Assembly (NCBI GenBank): GCA_900548215.1 | Contig: URJI01000022.1 | Span: 1-30,481, forward strand | Source of the DNA: an uncultured Coprococcus sp. | Lineage (GTDB): Bacteria > Bacillota > Clostridia > Lachnospirales > Lachnospiraceae | Reading direction: 5' to 3' | Length of the DNA: 30,481 bases | Shown here: positions 24,114 to 30,481 of the stretch, one piece after another | Numbering within the stretch: position 1 is the stretch's first letter | How the letters are laid out: every line of letters starts with the position of its first letter | The notes under the pieces: model-generated | The model's input: only the letters and a program-made list of their open reading frames with translations | Database searches by the model: none | What the model was told of the DNA's origin: nothing | Position numbers and translations under genes: made by a program

Positions 24114-25091
24114 CTACGCTGACTCAACTTCATATGTGAATCCGGCATCCGTGATCGCCTTTATCGTATCCTCCATGCCCTGTCCGTTCTCTGTGAGATA
24201 ACCCGATGCAAAGATAGAATTGACCACAGTGAGAAGTCTCTTCTCCTCACCCTTGAAATATCTCTCCCTGCCCGCGGCACATCTTATATCCGCCTGCGGC
24301 ACCATGAGCCTCGCAAGGCACAACACCTTCAGGCAGTACTCCGTTGTGAGTCCTGACGTATCAATGTCCCCTAGCGGCGTGCCTTCTATCGGAAGAAGAA
24401 AGTTAATAGGGATCGCCTCGGGGTTGATCTCCCTGAGCTCCAAGAGCATGTCCACCACATCCTCCTTGCTCTCACCCATTCCTATGATGCCTCCGCTGCA
24501 TATCTCAAATCCCACACTCTGCAGCATCTTTATATTTGCAACTCTCTGGTCAAATGTGTGGGTTGAACATATATTGCTGTAAAAGCCACGGCTGCTGTTC
24601 AGGTTGTGATTGATCCTGTCAAGTCCTGCATCCCGCAGTATATGCGCCTGCTTCTCCGTCAGAAATCCGATGGAGCAGCACAGGTGTGTTCCGCTTTCCT
24701 TCATCCTGCGGATGCGCACCGCAAGCTCCTCAATCTCCTCATCCGTGAACTTCATTCCGCTGAGGCCTATACAGTGTCTGGACAAATGGTATTTGTCTAC
24801 AAAATCATTGTCTCTGTAAAGCATCTCATCGCCAACCCAGCGGTATTTGTCGATGTCTGCCTTTGAACGGCATGACTGTGCGCAGTATGCACAGTCCTGG
24901 GAGCAGTTACCACTTCTTGCATTTGTCAGGATATGGATTCCTACATGTTTTCCCTTGTACTTCTCTCGGAGTTCTCCGGCACGTGCCACTAACTCGTCAA
25001 GCTGATCGTCCGGTGTGTTAAGTATCCCTATAGCCTCCTCACGGGATATAGTTGGATCTGCTGTCTTTGTTGTTTTTTCTTCTGATATCAT
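24114..25091 (-). CDS. bioB: Biotin synthase (radical SAM)
   Basis: The 325-residue enzyme converts dethiobiotin to biotin. The radical SAM cluster motif is CSQDCAYC (Cys63, Cys67, Cys70). Residues corresponding to the auxiliary cluster ligands are Cys107 (RHCIGL), Cys138 or Cys139 (THLCCSIGFL), Cys198 (EICSGGIIGMGE) and Arg270 (IRCAAGRE). NHNLNSS and PINFLLPIEGTPLG are typical of BioB. The start is at 25091, where AAAGGTG is 6 bases upstream; the in-frame extension upstream spans leader repeats and is not supported. No other bio gene is in the window, so precursor supply must be encoded elsewhere or scavenged. Confidence 0.92.
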   Translation of the reverse strand: MISEEKTTKTADPTISREEAIGILNTPDDQLDELVARAGELREKYKGKHVGIHILTNARSGNCSQDCAYCAQSCRSKADIDKYRWVGDEMLYRDNDFVDKYHLSRHCIGLSGMKFTDEEIEELAVRIRRMKESGTHLCCSIGFLTEKQAHILRDAGLDRINHNLNSSRGFYSNICSTHTFDQRVANIKMLQSVGFEICSGGIIGMGESKEDVVDMLLELREINPEAIPINFLLPIEGTPLGDIDTSGLTTEYCLKVLCLARLMVPQADIRCAAGRERYFKGEEKRLLTVVNSIFASGYLTENGQGMEDTIKAITDAGFTYEVESA

Positions 25092-25160
25092 ATCTGCACC
25101 TTTCTTTATCGAACATCTGTCTTTTTGCCCTATGTGATGAACGATGTTTTGTTGCAGCTC

Positions 25161-25217
25161 TTGTGTATATGATTCAGCCCCGTTATATTGTTGTCCTTTG
25201 TGTATATGATTCAGCCC
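25161..25217 (-). repeat. Two 20-base direct repeats in the bioB leader
   Basis: GGGCTGAATCATATACACAA occurs twice on the minus strand, at 25161-25180 and 25198-25217, identical in all 20 bases with a 37-base period. Both copies lie between the predicted bioB promoter and its start codon, so they would be in the mRNA leader or serve as operator sites. Confidence 0.85.
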
Positions 25218-25263
25218 TATGTCGTGCAAGCACATCAGTGCGCTTCCAAACTTCACAAGGTAC

Positions 25264-25304
25264 ATTTTATCAGCTTATTTTATCAATAACAACAAGATTT
25301 TATC
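25264..25304 (-). promoter_or_regulatory. Likely bioB promoter with three GATAAAAT copies
   Basis: TTGTTA (25287-25292), 17 bases, TAAAAT (25264-25269) on the minus strand, start near 25257. The octamer GATAAAAT occurs three times (25264-25271, 25277-25284, 25297-25304), around and within the promoter. With the leader repeats this fills much of the 373-base gap before the cupin gene. No classical BirA operator was recognised. Confidence 0.5.
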
Positions 25305-25361
25305 ACCATCATAAGTTGACATAATATATTATCTATCCATTGATGACATTTTGTTGTACAT

Positions 25362-25443
25362 AAAAAAGAGGTCTCCACGTTCTGATGCGCACCTGGAATT
25401 CCAGATGTATTCCAAATACAATAATTGTGGTAACCTCTTTTTT
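25362..25443. terminator. Branched bidirectional terminator
   Basis: AAAAAAGAGGT (25362-25372) pairs with ACCTCTTTTTT (25433-25443), then CCAC/GTGG, enclosing about 45 bases that fold into smaller stems, including the palindrome CTGGAATTCCAG (25393-25404) and GTATT/AATAC. T6 tracts follow on both strands. It ends the cupin transcript 22 bases after its stop. Confidence 0.75.
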
Positions 25444-25464
25444 ATTTTCTTGTATTATTCTCTT

Positions 25465-25797
25465 CTAGTTGTGCTCTGGCACTACAGCGTAGAACACAAG
25501 ATCCTCATCGCCGTTGTTCTTCAGGCTGTGGCTGTGTCCCGGCGGACAATAGTGACAGTCGCCCGGATTGAGTATCTCCATTGTGTCGTCATACTCCATG
25601 GTTCCAACTCCTGAGATGATAAATATGATCTCGCTGTTGGTGTCATGTGTGTGAAGTCCTATAGAACTTCCGGCTGGAAGTGTTGCCCTCATGATCTTGT
25701 TGTAATTGCCTACGTGCATGCGTGGCTTGAATACGCCTTCGCCGCCCTTAAAGTTCTGAATATTCTGCTCCTCAAGGGAATCGAATGATATCTTCAT
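25465..25797 (-). CDS. Small single-domain cupin
   Basis: The 110-residue protein is a Cupin_2 beta barrel with metal ligands GLHTHDTNSE (His49, His51, Glu56) and PPGHSHSLKN (His90). Substrate unknown; such cupins bind sugars or act as isomerases or sensors. AAGGAGG lies 7 bases before the ATG. It follows the MocR-type regulator gene by 64 bases on the same strand and may be in the same unit. Confidence 0.85.
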   Translation of the reverse strand: MKISFDSLEEQNIQNFKGGEGVFKPRMHVGNYNKIMRATLPAGSSIGLHTHDTNSEIIFIISGVGTMEYDDTMEILNPGDCHYCPPGHSHSLKNNGDEDLVFYAVVPEHN

Positions 25798-25861
25798 CTG
25801 TTGTCCTCCTTACGAAAATTCCTGCAAACGCATGAAATGCGCTCCGCGCGGCGTCTGCATG

Positions 25862-27421
25862 CTATGTCGTCAAGCTCACTACACTCTCCAGAAGTCTGTC
25901 ACAGGCTTCCTCTATTATGTCCTCTTCTATACCCGAGTAATTGATAACCAGTGTGTGGCTGTCCTCCTGTTCTTTTCCGTGGCAGTACTGGCTAAGGCTG
26001 GATATGTTGATGCCTGCCGCGGCAGCCCTGTCCACCATCTCTTTATCTGTGTACGACGTGTCAACCTCCATAAGGAAATGGAGACCGGCATTCTCTTCCT
26101 TTATCGTTACCTGCGGATACAGTCTGTGGTTCCTGATACAACTGAGTATCCTGTCCCTGCTGTTCCTGTAAAACTTTCTCATCCTGTTGATGTGCTTTTC
26201 CAGATACCCCTCCTGGATAAACCTTGTGAGTGTATACTGATCAAAATTCGACACCGTACACGCATAAAAGCTTAGTACATAATTATACCTTACCATAAGC
26301 GGTATTGGCAATACCATGTAGCTTATTCGTATGGTTGATGACAAACTTTTCGAAAATGTATTCATGTATATGACCTTATCCGAGGCATCTATACTCTGAA
26401 GCGCCGGGATTGGATTGCCCACCAGACGGAACTCACTGTCATATTCATCCTCGATGATATATCTGCCCTCCTGCTTTGCCGCCCAACCCAGCAGCTCATA
26501 TCTTCTGCTTGCCGGAGTGACAGTGCCCGTAGGAAAATGATGCGACGGCGATATATGCACCACATCAGCCCCGGAGTTCTCAAGTGAATCTATGCTGACT
26601 CCACTCCCGTCCATGTCTATGTAACAGCATTTTACCTGATATGCATCGTATATGTGCTGTATCTTCTGATATCCCGGATTCTCCACACCGTATACGCTGT
26701 CCCTGCCGAGAAGCTGTATGATAAGCCCGTACAGGTATTCCGTTCCTGCTCCTACTATGATCTGGTTCGGGCTTACAGACATCCCCCTGAACTGATATAG
26801 ATAATCCGCAATGGCTTTTCTGAGTTCAAATATACCACCAGATGGTGATCTCTTCATAAGCTTTTCCCGGTCATCCATCATCGTCTCTCTCATGAGCTTC
26901 GTCCATGTCGAAAATGGAAAGTTCTCACTGAGGGTAGAATTGTTCACAAAGTCAGCAAAGTACCTGTTCTGGTCAGGAACTTCCACATGTTCCCTGATCA
27001 CATGAGGACGCTCTGTAACATGGTCTTCCGATCGTATTCCGCGCATGTATGCAACGCCCGATTCATCTGAGGTCGTGTTCTGCCTTGCATTATCTTTCAT
27101 TACGGAACCTTCTGTACCACCCTTATATTCACTGTCATAGTAGGCATTGCGCACTCCAACAACATCCGCATCCTCGGCCTTCACATCACACACATAGAAC
27201 CCACTCTTCGGCTTTGAGTAAATATACCCCTCCGCAAGAAGCTGGCTGTAGGCATTCTCCACAGTTACCACACTCACATTCAGATGAGCTGCAAATGCCC
27301 TCTTTGACGGCAGCTTCTCATGGGCTTTAAGGTTCCCCATCAATATGTCATTTTTTATTTCTTTGTACAAATGCTCATAGAGGAAATCCATCCCCCTGTC
27401 GTCAAATGAATATGTAAGCAT
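25862..27421 (-). CDS. MocR-type transcriptional regulator (GntR wHTH fused to aminotransferase fold)
   Basis: The 519-residue protein has an N-terminal GntR winged helix (1-80; LPSKRAFAAHLNVSVVTVENAYSQLLAEGYIYSKPKSGFYV) and a fold-type I aminotransferase domain (about 150-519) with DEYDSEF (Asp325) and the PLP lysine in NTFSKSLSS (Lys358). The linker (81-150) is long and rich in Asp, Glu and Arg. MocR proteins such as PdxR and GabR control vitamin B6 or amino acid genes; the target here is unknown. The ATG lies 3 bases after the HAD phosphatase stop, with GGGAGAG inside that gene's end. Confidence 0.9.
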   Translation of the reverse strand: MLTYSFDDRGMDFLYEHLYKEIKNDILMGNLKAHEKLPSKRAFAAHLNVSVVTVENAYSQLLAEGYIYSKPKSGFYVCDVKAEDADVVGVRNAYYDSEYKGGTEGSVMKDNARQNTTSDESGVAYMRGIRSEDHVTERPHVIREHVEVPDQNRYFADFVNNSTLSENFPFSTWTKLMRETMMDDREKLMKRSPSGGIFELRKAIADYLYQFRGMSVSPNQIIVGAGTEYLYGLIIQLLGRDSVYGVENPGYQKIQHIYDAYQVKCCYIDMDGSGVSIDSLENSGADVVHISPSHHFPTGTVTPASRRYELLGWAAKQEGRYIIEDEYDSEFRLVGNPIPALQSIDASDKVIYMNTFSKSLSSTIRISYMVLPIPLMVRYNYVLSFYACTVSNFDQYTLTRFIQEGYLEKHINRMRKFYRNSRDRILSCIRNHRLYPQVTIKEENAGLHFLMEVDTSYTDKEMVDRAAAAGINISSLSQYCHGKEQEDSHTLVINYSGIEEDIIEEACDRLLESVVSLTT

Positions 27422-27424
27422 CCA

Positions 27425-28078
27425 TTACTCTCCCAATACTATATCAACGATCTTCTGTGTATCATGTATGACAAATGGTGCACCAAGGCTCATGATGAAC
27501 TCCTCGTCTCTGAATCCCCAGCCAACCATGATGACATCCGTTCCAGAATTTCTTGCTGTGGCAAGATCCACATCAGAGTCACCTATATATACGACATCCT
27601 TCTTCTCAAGACCAAGCGTTCTGAGGCACTCCTCCACCATGTCAGGGGCCGGTTTCTTTGCTATGCCAGACTTCTCACCAAGTGCGAAATCAAACATTCC
27701 CGGGAAATAGTCAACACACAGATCCTGAACTGCGAAATCCGCCTTGTTGGACACAACCGCAGTCTTCACACCTACTGCCCTGAGCTTTGCGATGGCATCA
27801 TGTATTCCGTCATATGGTCTGGTCTTGATGGCACTGTGCTCCTTATAATAAGAAGCAAATGTATCAAACACCTTATCTATCGTTGCTACATCAGTTCCCG
27901 CCGGCACAGCTCTCTCAATGAGCTTTCGTATGCCATTCCCAACAAATCTTCTCACCTCATCTATAGTTCTCTCAGGGAATCCATGATGAGCGAGCGCATA
28001 GTTGGTGCTGTCCGTCAGGTCCTCCAAAGTGTTCAGTATTGTTCCGTCCATATCAAATATCGCTGCCTTGTATCTCAT
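27425..28078 (-). CDS. HAD-family phosphatase, phosphoglycolate-phosphatase-like
   Basis: The 217-residue protein has motif I AIFDMDGTILNT (Asp9, Asp11), motif II VVSNK, motif III Lys in GIAKKPAPD, and motif IV VYIGDSDVDLATARN, with a helical cap (about 17-85) of the Gph/PgmB type. Substrate unknown. The start is at 28078: AAGGAG (28088-28093) abuts an ATG three codons upstream, which is too close, whereas 28078 has 9-base spacing. It is the first gene of the unit with the MocR regulator; a pyridoxal-phosphate phosphatase role is possible but only inferred from that neighbour. Confidence 0.87.
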   Translation of the reverse strand: MRYKAAIFDMDGTILNTLEDLTDSTNYALAHHGFPERTIDEVRRFVGNGIRKLIERAVPAGTDVATIDKVFDTFASYYKEHSAIKTRPYDGIHDAIAKLRAVGVKTAVVSNKADFAVQDLCVDYFPGMFDFALGEKSGIAKKPAPDMVEECLRTLGLEKKDVVYIGDSDVDLATARNSGTDVIMVGWGFRDEEFIMSLGAPFVIHDTQKIVDIVLGE

Positions 28079-28120
28079 GTCGTACATCTCCTTGTCATAT
28101 TTGTATTTATGCTTATTCCC

Positions 28121-28148
28121 ATTATAATCTGTGAGTTAAGGTTGTCAA
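28121..28148 (-). promoter_or_regulatory. Promoter of the HAD phosphatase/MocR unit
   Basis: A perfect TTGACA (28143-28148), 16-base spacer and perfect TATAAT (28121-28126) on the minus strand; start near 28114, leader about 36 bases. Confidence 0.8.
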
Positions 28149-28164
28149 TCAACAATGACGCCAC

Positions 28165-28201
28165 AAAAAATCCGGCACAGGAGGGAGATTCCTGCGCCGG
28201 A
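28165..28201 (-). terminator. Terminator of hsp20
   Basis: TCCGGC-A-CAGGA pairs with TCCTG-C-GCCGGA (28171-28201, one mismatch, 7-base loop) and is followed on the minus strand by six T (28165-28170). Confidence 0.88.
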
Positions 28202-28239
28202 CTTTTATATACAAATGAAAGTAATCATATATCGTATAT

Positions 28240-28674
28240 TTATTCAATTGTTATATACTTTGACTTTGGCTCTTCAGGCTTCTTCTCAATCTTTGGAACT
28301 GTGAGCTTAAGCACTCCGTCCTCAAACTTGGCCTTGATATCTTCCTGAGTCAGATCCTTGCCGACATAGAAGGTTCTGCTGCCTGAGCCACTGTAACGCT
28401 CCTTGCGGATATACTTTGTCTTCTTATCTTCCTCTGTGGTCTCACTCTTTGTAGAAGCATTCACGATAAGGTATCCATCCTTGAGCTCAATCTTCACATT
28501 CTCTTTTTTAACTCCTGGAAGATTCATCTCAACTGTGTAAGCATCCTCGCTCTCGGCTACATCAGCCTGCATAAATCCATTCATCTGAGTCTGCTTTGGT
28601 GCTGCATAAGTCCTCTCAGGATATCCAAAGAAATCATCTAAAAAGCTATCTCCAATAATACTAGGCATTAACAT
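28240..28674 (-). CDS. hsp20: Small heat shock protein Hsp20/alpha-crystallin
   Basis: The 144-residue protein has an alpha-crystallin domain (about 35-130): VAESEDAYTVEMNLPGVKKENVKIELKDGYLIVNA, FYVGKDLTQEDIKAKFEDGVLKLTVPK. The C-terminal tail is charged and short. It is an ATP-independent holdase for unfolding proteins. AAGGAG precedes the ATG by about 11 bases. A perfect CIRCE operator overlaps its promoter, so HrcA control is expected. Confidence 0.94.
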   Translation of the reverse strand: MLMPSIIGDSFLDDFFGYPERTYAAPKQTQMNGFMQADVAESEDAYTVEMNLPGVKKENVKIELKDGYLIVNASTKSETTEEDKKTKYIRKERYSGSGSRTFYVGKDLTQEDIKAKFEDGVLKLTVPKIEKKPEEPKSKYITIE

Positions 28675-28819
28675 AAGTCATCTCTCCTTCCAATATTTAT
28701 CCCCTCTGCCTTTATCGCATCAGGTATATACATGTTAATAATTTCGTTTCCTTTTCAAAGGATCGCTTCAAGGCTTATCGTTAATTTCTATTTAGAAGCT
28801 CTTTCCTTTGACTGATTAT

Positions 28820-28861
28820 GTTATACCACTTCTGTTAGCACTCGTCAATACCGAGTGCTAA
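28820..28861 (-). promoter_or_regulatory. hsp20 promoter with a perfect CIRCE (HrcA) operator
   Basis: TTAGCACTC-N9-GAGTGCTAA (28835-28861) is the exact CIRCE consensus. On the minus strand a promoter TTGACG (28843-28848), 17 bases, TATAAC (28820-28825) has its -35 inside the spacer of the operator, so HrcA binding would block RNA polymerase. The leader to hsp20 is about 138 bases and contains a small TCCTTT/AAAGGA hairpin. Confidence 0.93.
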
Positions 28862-28871
28862 TAAATTTTGT

Positions 28872-28909
28872 GAAAAATTTGTGAAGTCCACTAATTCAGG
28901 ACTTCACAA
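28872..28909 (-). terminator. Terminator of the 28912 phosphatase unit
   Basis: TTGTGAAGTCC/GGACTTCACAA (28879-28889 with 28899-28909, 9-base loop) lies 2 bases after the stop codon, followed on the minus strand by ATTTTT. Confidence 0.88.
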
Positions 28910-28911
28910 CA

Positions 28912-29703
28912 TCACACATAAAACACCTTTTCATCCTCAAGCCTGAGACATGCAAGTCTTGCGTTCTTTATTCCTATGTTTCTCATCCAGCATCCACAGT
29001 CTATGTCATAGAACAAAAAATCTCTCTCCTCATCATACTTACGAAATATCCGTCCATCATTATATGCAAATTCTTCCTCTTTGGTCGTAGGAGTATGCCC
29101 CGCCACAACCATGCCGTGCAAGATGCCGCCATTTGTAAATCCATCACCCCTGGCGTTCATATAGAACTCTTCCCTTGTGCTGTACCTGGCCTTAAGTTCA
29201 GGCATGTCAAGCCTCCTGATGTATCCGGCATGAATTACTATGCATTTTCTGCCAGACACTTCCGTCTCATACAGATACGGCATGCTCTTTATCCGGTCCG
29301 CCCATGTGCAAAGCTGTGCGAAAGTATATCCGGATTCTATCAGCTCATATACCGTCTCACAGCGGTCAAACTTTACGCTGGCATCTTTTTTCGCAAGCTT
29401 TTTCATCGACTGGTACAAAGTTTTTGTGTCCTGCAGGCTATCCCTGTCAAGATCCATTTTGTAGCTGATGATCCTCATCGCCTCTATATTCTGTGCAAAG
29501 TCCTCATCATGATTGCCTCGTAGCAGAATTACATTTGGCGGAACATTCATTATCCATTCCAGCACCTCGGCGTTCTTTGGTCCCTTATCTATGTAATCCC
29601 CGGCACATATCAGGGTGTCACTGTCTCCCAAATTTATCTTCTCAAGCATCCGGATCAGCTCGTCATAGCATCCGTGGATGTCCGATATTACATAACTGCC
29701 CAT
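28912..29703 (-). CDS. PPP-type metallophosphatase (Ser/Thr phosphatase or ApaH-like)
   Basis: The 263-residue protein has the full PPP motif set: SDIHG (Asp8, His10), AGDYIDKGP (34-42), LRGNHDE (61-67), VIHAGYIRR and VAGHTPT. This family includes bacterial serine/threonine phosphatases and Ap4A hydrolases; sequence alone does not separate them here. GGAGG precedes the ATG. It follows the unknown acidic protein gene by 57 bases on the same strand and ends at a strong terminator. Confidence 0.88.
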   Translation of the reverse strand: MGSYVISDIHGCYDELIRMLEKINLGDSDTLICAGDYIDKGPKNAEVLEWIMNVPPNVILLRGNHDEDFAQNIEAMRIISYKMDLDRDSLQDTKTLYQSMKKLAKKDASVKFDRCETVYELIESGYTFAQLCTWADRIKSMPYLYETEVSGRKCIVIHAGYIRRLDMPELKARYSTREEFYMNARGDGFTNGGILHGMVVAGHTPTTKEEEFAYNDGRIFRKYDEERDFLFYDIDCGCWMRNIGIKNARLACLRLEDEKVFYV

Positions 29704-29760
29704 ATCTATCCTCCAATATCATACTTCATATCGAACATATACCAGACTTATTTCTGTCTC

Positions 29761-30481
29761 CTATAAACCAAACCAGTCAAGAACCTCAACCTGTTCAAGA
29801 TTCTCGTCCGAATGCTCTATCTCTCTGGAATATCTGTAAGAAAGTTCTATGAGGTCATCCATCGACAAAGTTCCCCCATTTCTGAGCCATCTCGCCATTA
29901 GCAGCATATAGAGTTCAACCGCATGTCCGACGCACGCGTTTACCTTGCCGGATATATTGTCATCGTACACTGCGCCGAGAAGGTATATCGAGATGAAGTA
30001 GACTATGATCTGTTCAAGGAATATGTCCATTGTCATGTGAAGCTCACCCTCAATCACATTGTCCTCAGTCACAACACTCTCAGCAATATCCGATTTCTGT
30101 CCAAGATGACATCCTGTAACCTCGCAGTTACTTCTCCACCAAGCTTCAAACAGTCTCCGATTACCCGTAAATGTTTCCTCGCCCCCACCAAACAAAAGCT
30201 CCTGCGACTCAATGAGCACATCCTCCCAGTCATCATACAGGAGTTCAAGATCTTCTATAAGGAACATAACCTGTTTTTGAAGTAACATATACTCTTCATG
30301 TTCTCCGTGGATCTCCGGCTTATCCTGCTCATCACACTCATCCCACATGACAAGGTCACCCTCATCATAGTGTCTCTGTGCCGACGCACCGATCTGAATC
30401 ACCCTCCCTATTCTGCTCCGGATGTCTACACTTCTGTCCTGAATGATCTTCAGAATCTCCTCCCTTATATCCTCAAGATTC
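29761..30481 (-). CDS. Unknown acidic helical protein (N-terminus beyond the window)
   Basis: The frame ending at 29761 stays open to the window edge; the last 79 bases add about 26 protein-like residues (LEDIREEILKIIQDRSVDI) upstream of a GTG at 30402 that has a Shine-Dalgarno only one base away. The start therefore probably lies outside. The visible part is rich in Glu and Asp, largely helical, with WWRSN and a hydrophobic stretch IFLEQIIVYFISIYLLGAVY. I do not recognise a family. It probably shares a transcript with the phosphatase downstream. Confidence 0.6.
   Translation of the reverse strand, partial: NLEDIREEILKIIQDRSVDIRSRIGRVIQIGASAQRHYDEGDLVMWDECDEQDKPEIHGEHEEYMLLQKQVMFLIEDLELLYDDWEDVLIESQELLFGGGEETFTGNRRLFEAWWRSNCEVTGCHLGQKSDIAESVVTEDNVIEGELHMTMDIFLEQIIVYFISIYLLGAVYDDNISGKVNACVGHAVELYMLLMARWLRNGGTLSMDDLIELSYRYSREIEHSDENLEQVEVLDWFGL

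Noticed and set aside
25161..25217. CRISPR array
   Set aside because: Only two copies of a 20-base repeat with a 17-base gap and no cas genes.
25092..25265. 58-residue N-terminal extension of bioB
   Set aside because: It covers the leader repeats, has no BioB similarity, and AAAGGTG supports the start at 25091.
27464..28348. 294-codon plus-strand frame
   Set aside because: Runs across the HAD phosphatase gene, its promoter, the hsp20 terminator and the hsp20 end on the opposite strand; not compatible with those features.

Overview
The window reads as chromosomal DNA of a low-to-moderate GC Gram-positive anaerobe, most likely a Lachnospiraceae-type Clostridium (roughly the Coprococcus/Roseburia/Butyrivibrio group). 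This is inferred from strong AGGAGG-type ribosome binding sites, a Firmicutes S10 ribosomal protein cluster, a Bacillus-style PhoP box geometry, a CIRCE element, and an oxygen-sensitive radical SAM biotin synthase. Almost all genes lie on the minus strand. I see no rRNA, tRNA, CRISPR array, phage or insertion sequence, so this is core chromosome rather than an island.

Layout. 1-2616: start of the S10 operon (transcribed leftwards: promoter, structured leader, rpsJ, rplC, rplD, rplW, rplB cut by the window edge). 2624-4723: a two-gene unit coding an NYN/OST-HTH protein and a METTL25-like SAM methyltransferase. 4761-5740: a divergent rRNA-type SAM methyltransferase with its own good promoter. 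5833-8664: ybaK, citrate synthase (TTG start) and a calcineurin-like phosphoesterase. 8750-10708: a cytoplasmic fusion of a ParB-like domain to a BMP/PnrA-type ligand-binding domain. 11113-20190: a complete phosphate locus in transcription order pstS-pstC-pstA-pstB-phoU-small membrane protein-Na/Pi cotransporter-response regulator-histidine kinase, with PhoP-box arrays in front of pstS and in front of the cotransporter gene. 20266-20979: trmO, alone on the plus strand. 20994-23957: pabC-pabB-pabA (p-aminobenzoate synthesis) behind a promoter and a strong leader terminator. 24114-25292: bioB with a repeat-bearing leader. 25362-28148: a branched terminator, a cupin, and a phosphatase/MocR regulator pair. 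28171-28861: hsp20 under a perfect CIRCE operator. 28872-30481: a PPP-type phosphatase and the 3' part of an unknown acidic protein that runs off the window.

How the parts work together. The Pho locus couples sensing (kinase and regulator), high-affinity uptake (Pst), a negative modulator (PhoU) and a second Na-coupled uptake route. Its PstS is circularly permuted relative to the usual order of motifs, and its mRNA leader appears to be a row of five hairpins. The pab genes together make 4-aminobenzoate from chorismate for folate.

Most unusual items: the ParB-like/BMP fusion (cytosolic, no signal peptide), the permuted PstS, the five-hairpin pstS leader, the NYN-OST-HTH protein with a lost catalytic aspartate next to an RNA-type methyltransferase, and the terminator placed between the pab promoter and the pabA ribosome binding site. 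Several start codons were moved from the longest reading frame on the basis of ribosome binding sites (ParB-BMP, small membrane protein, phoU, pabA, bioB, the HAD phosphatase).
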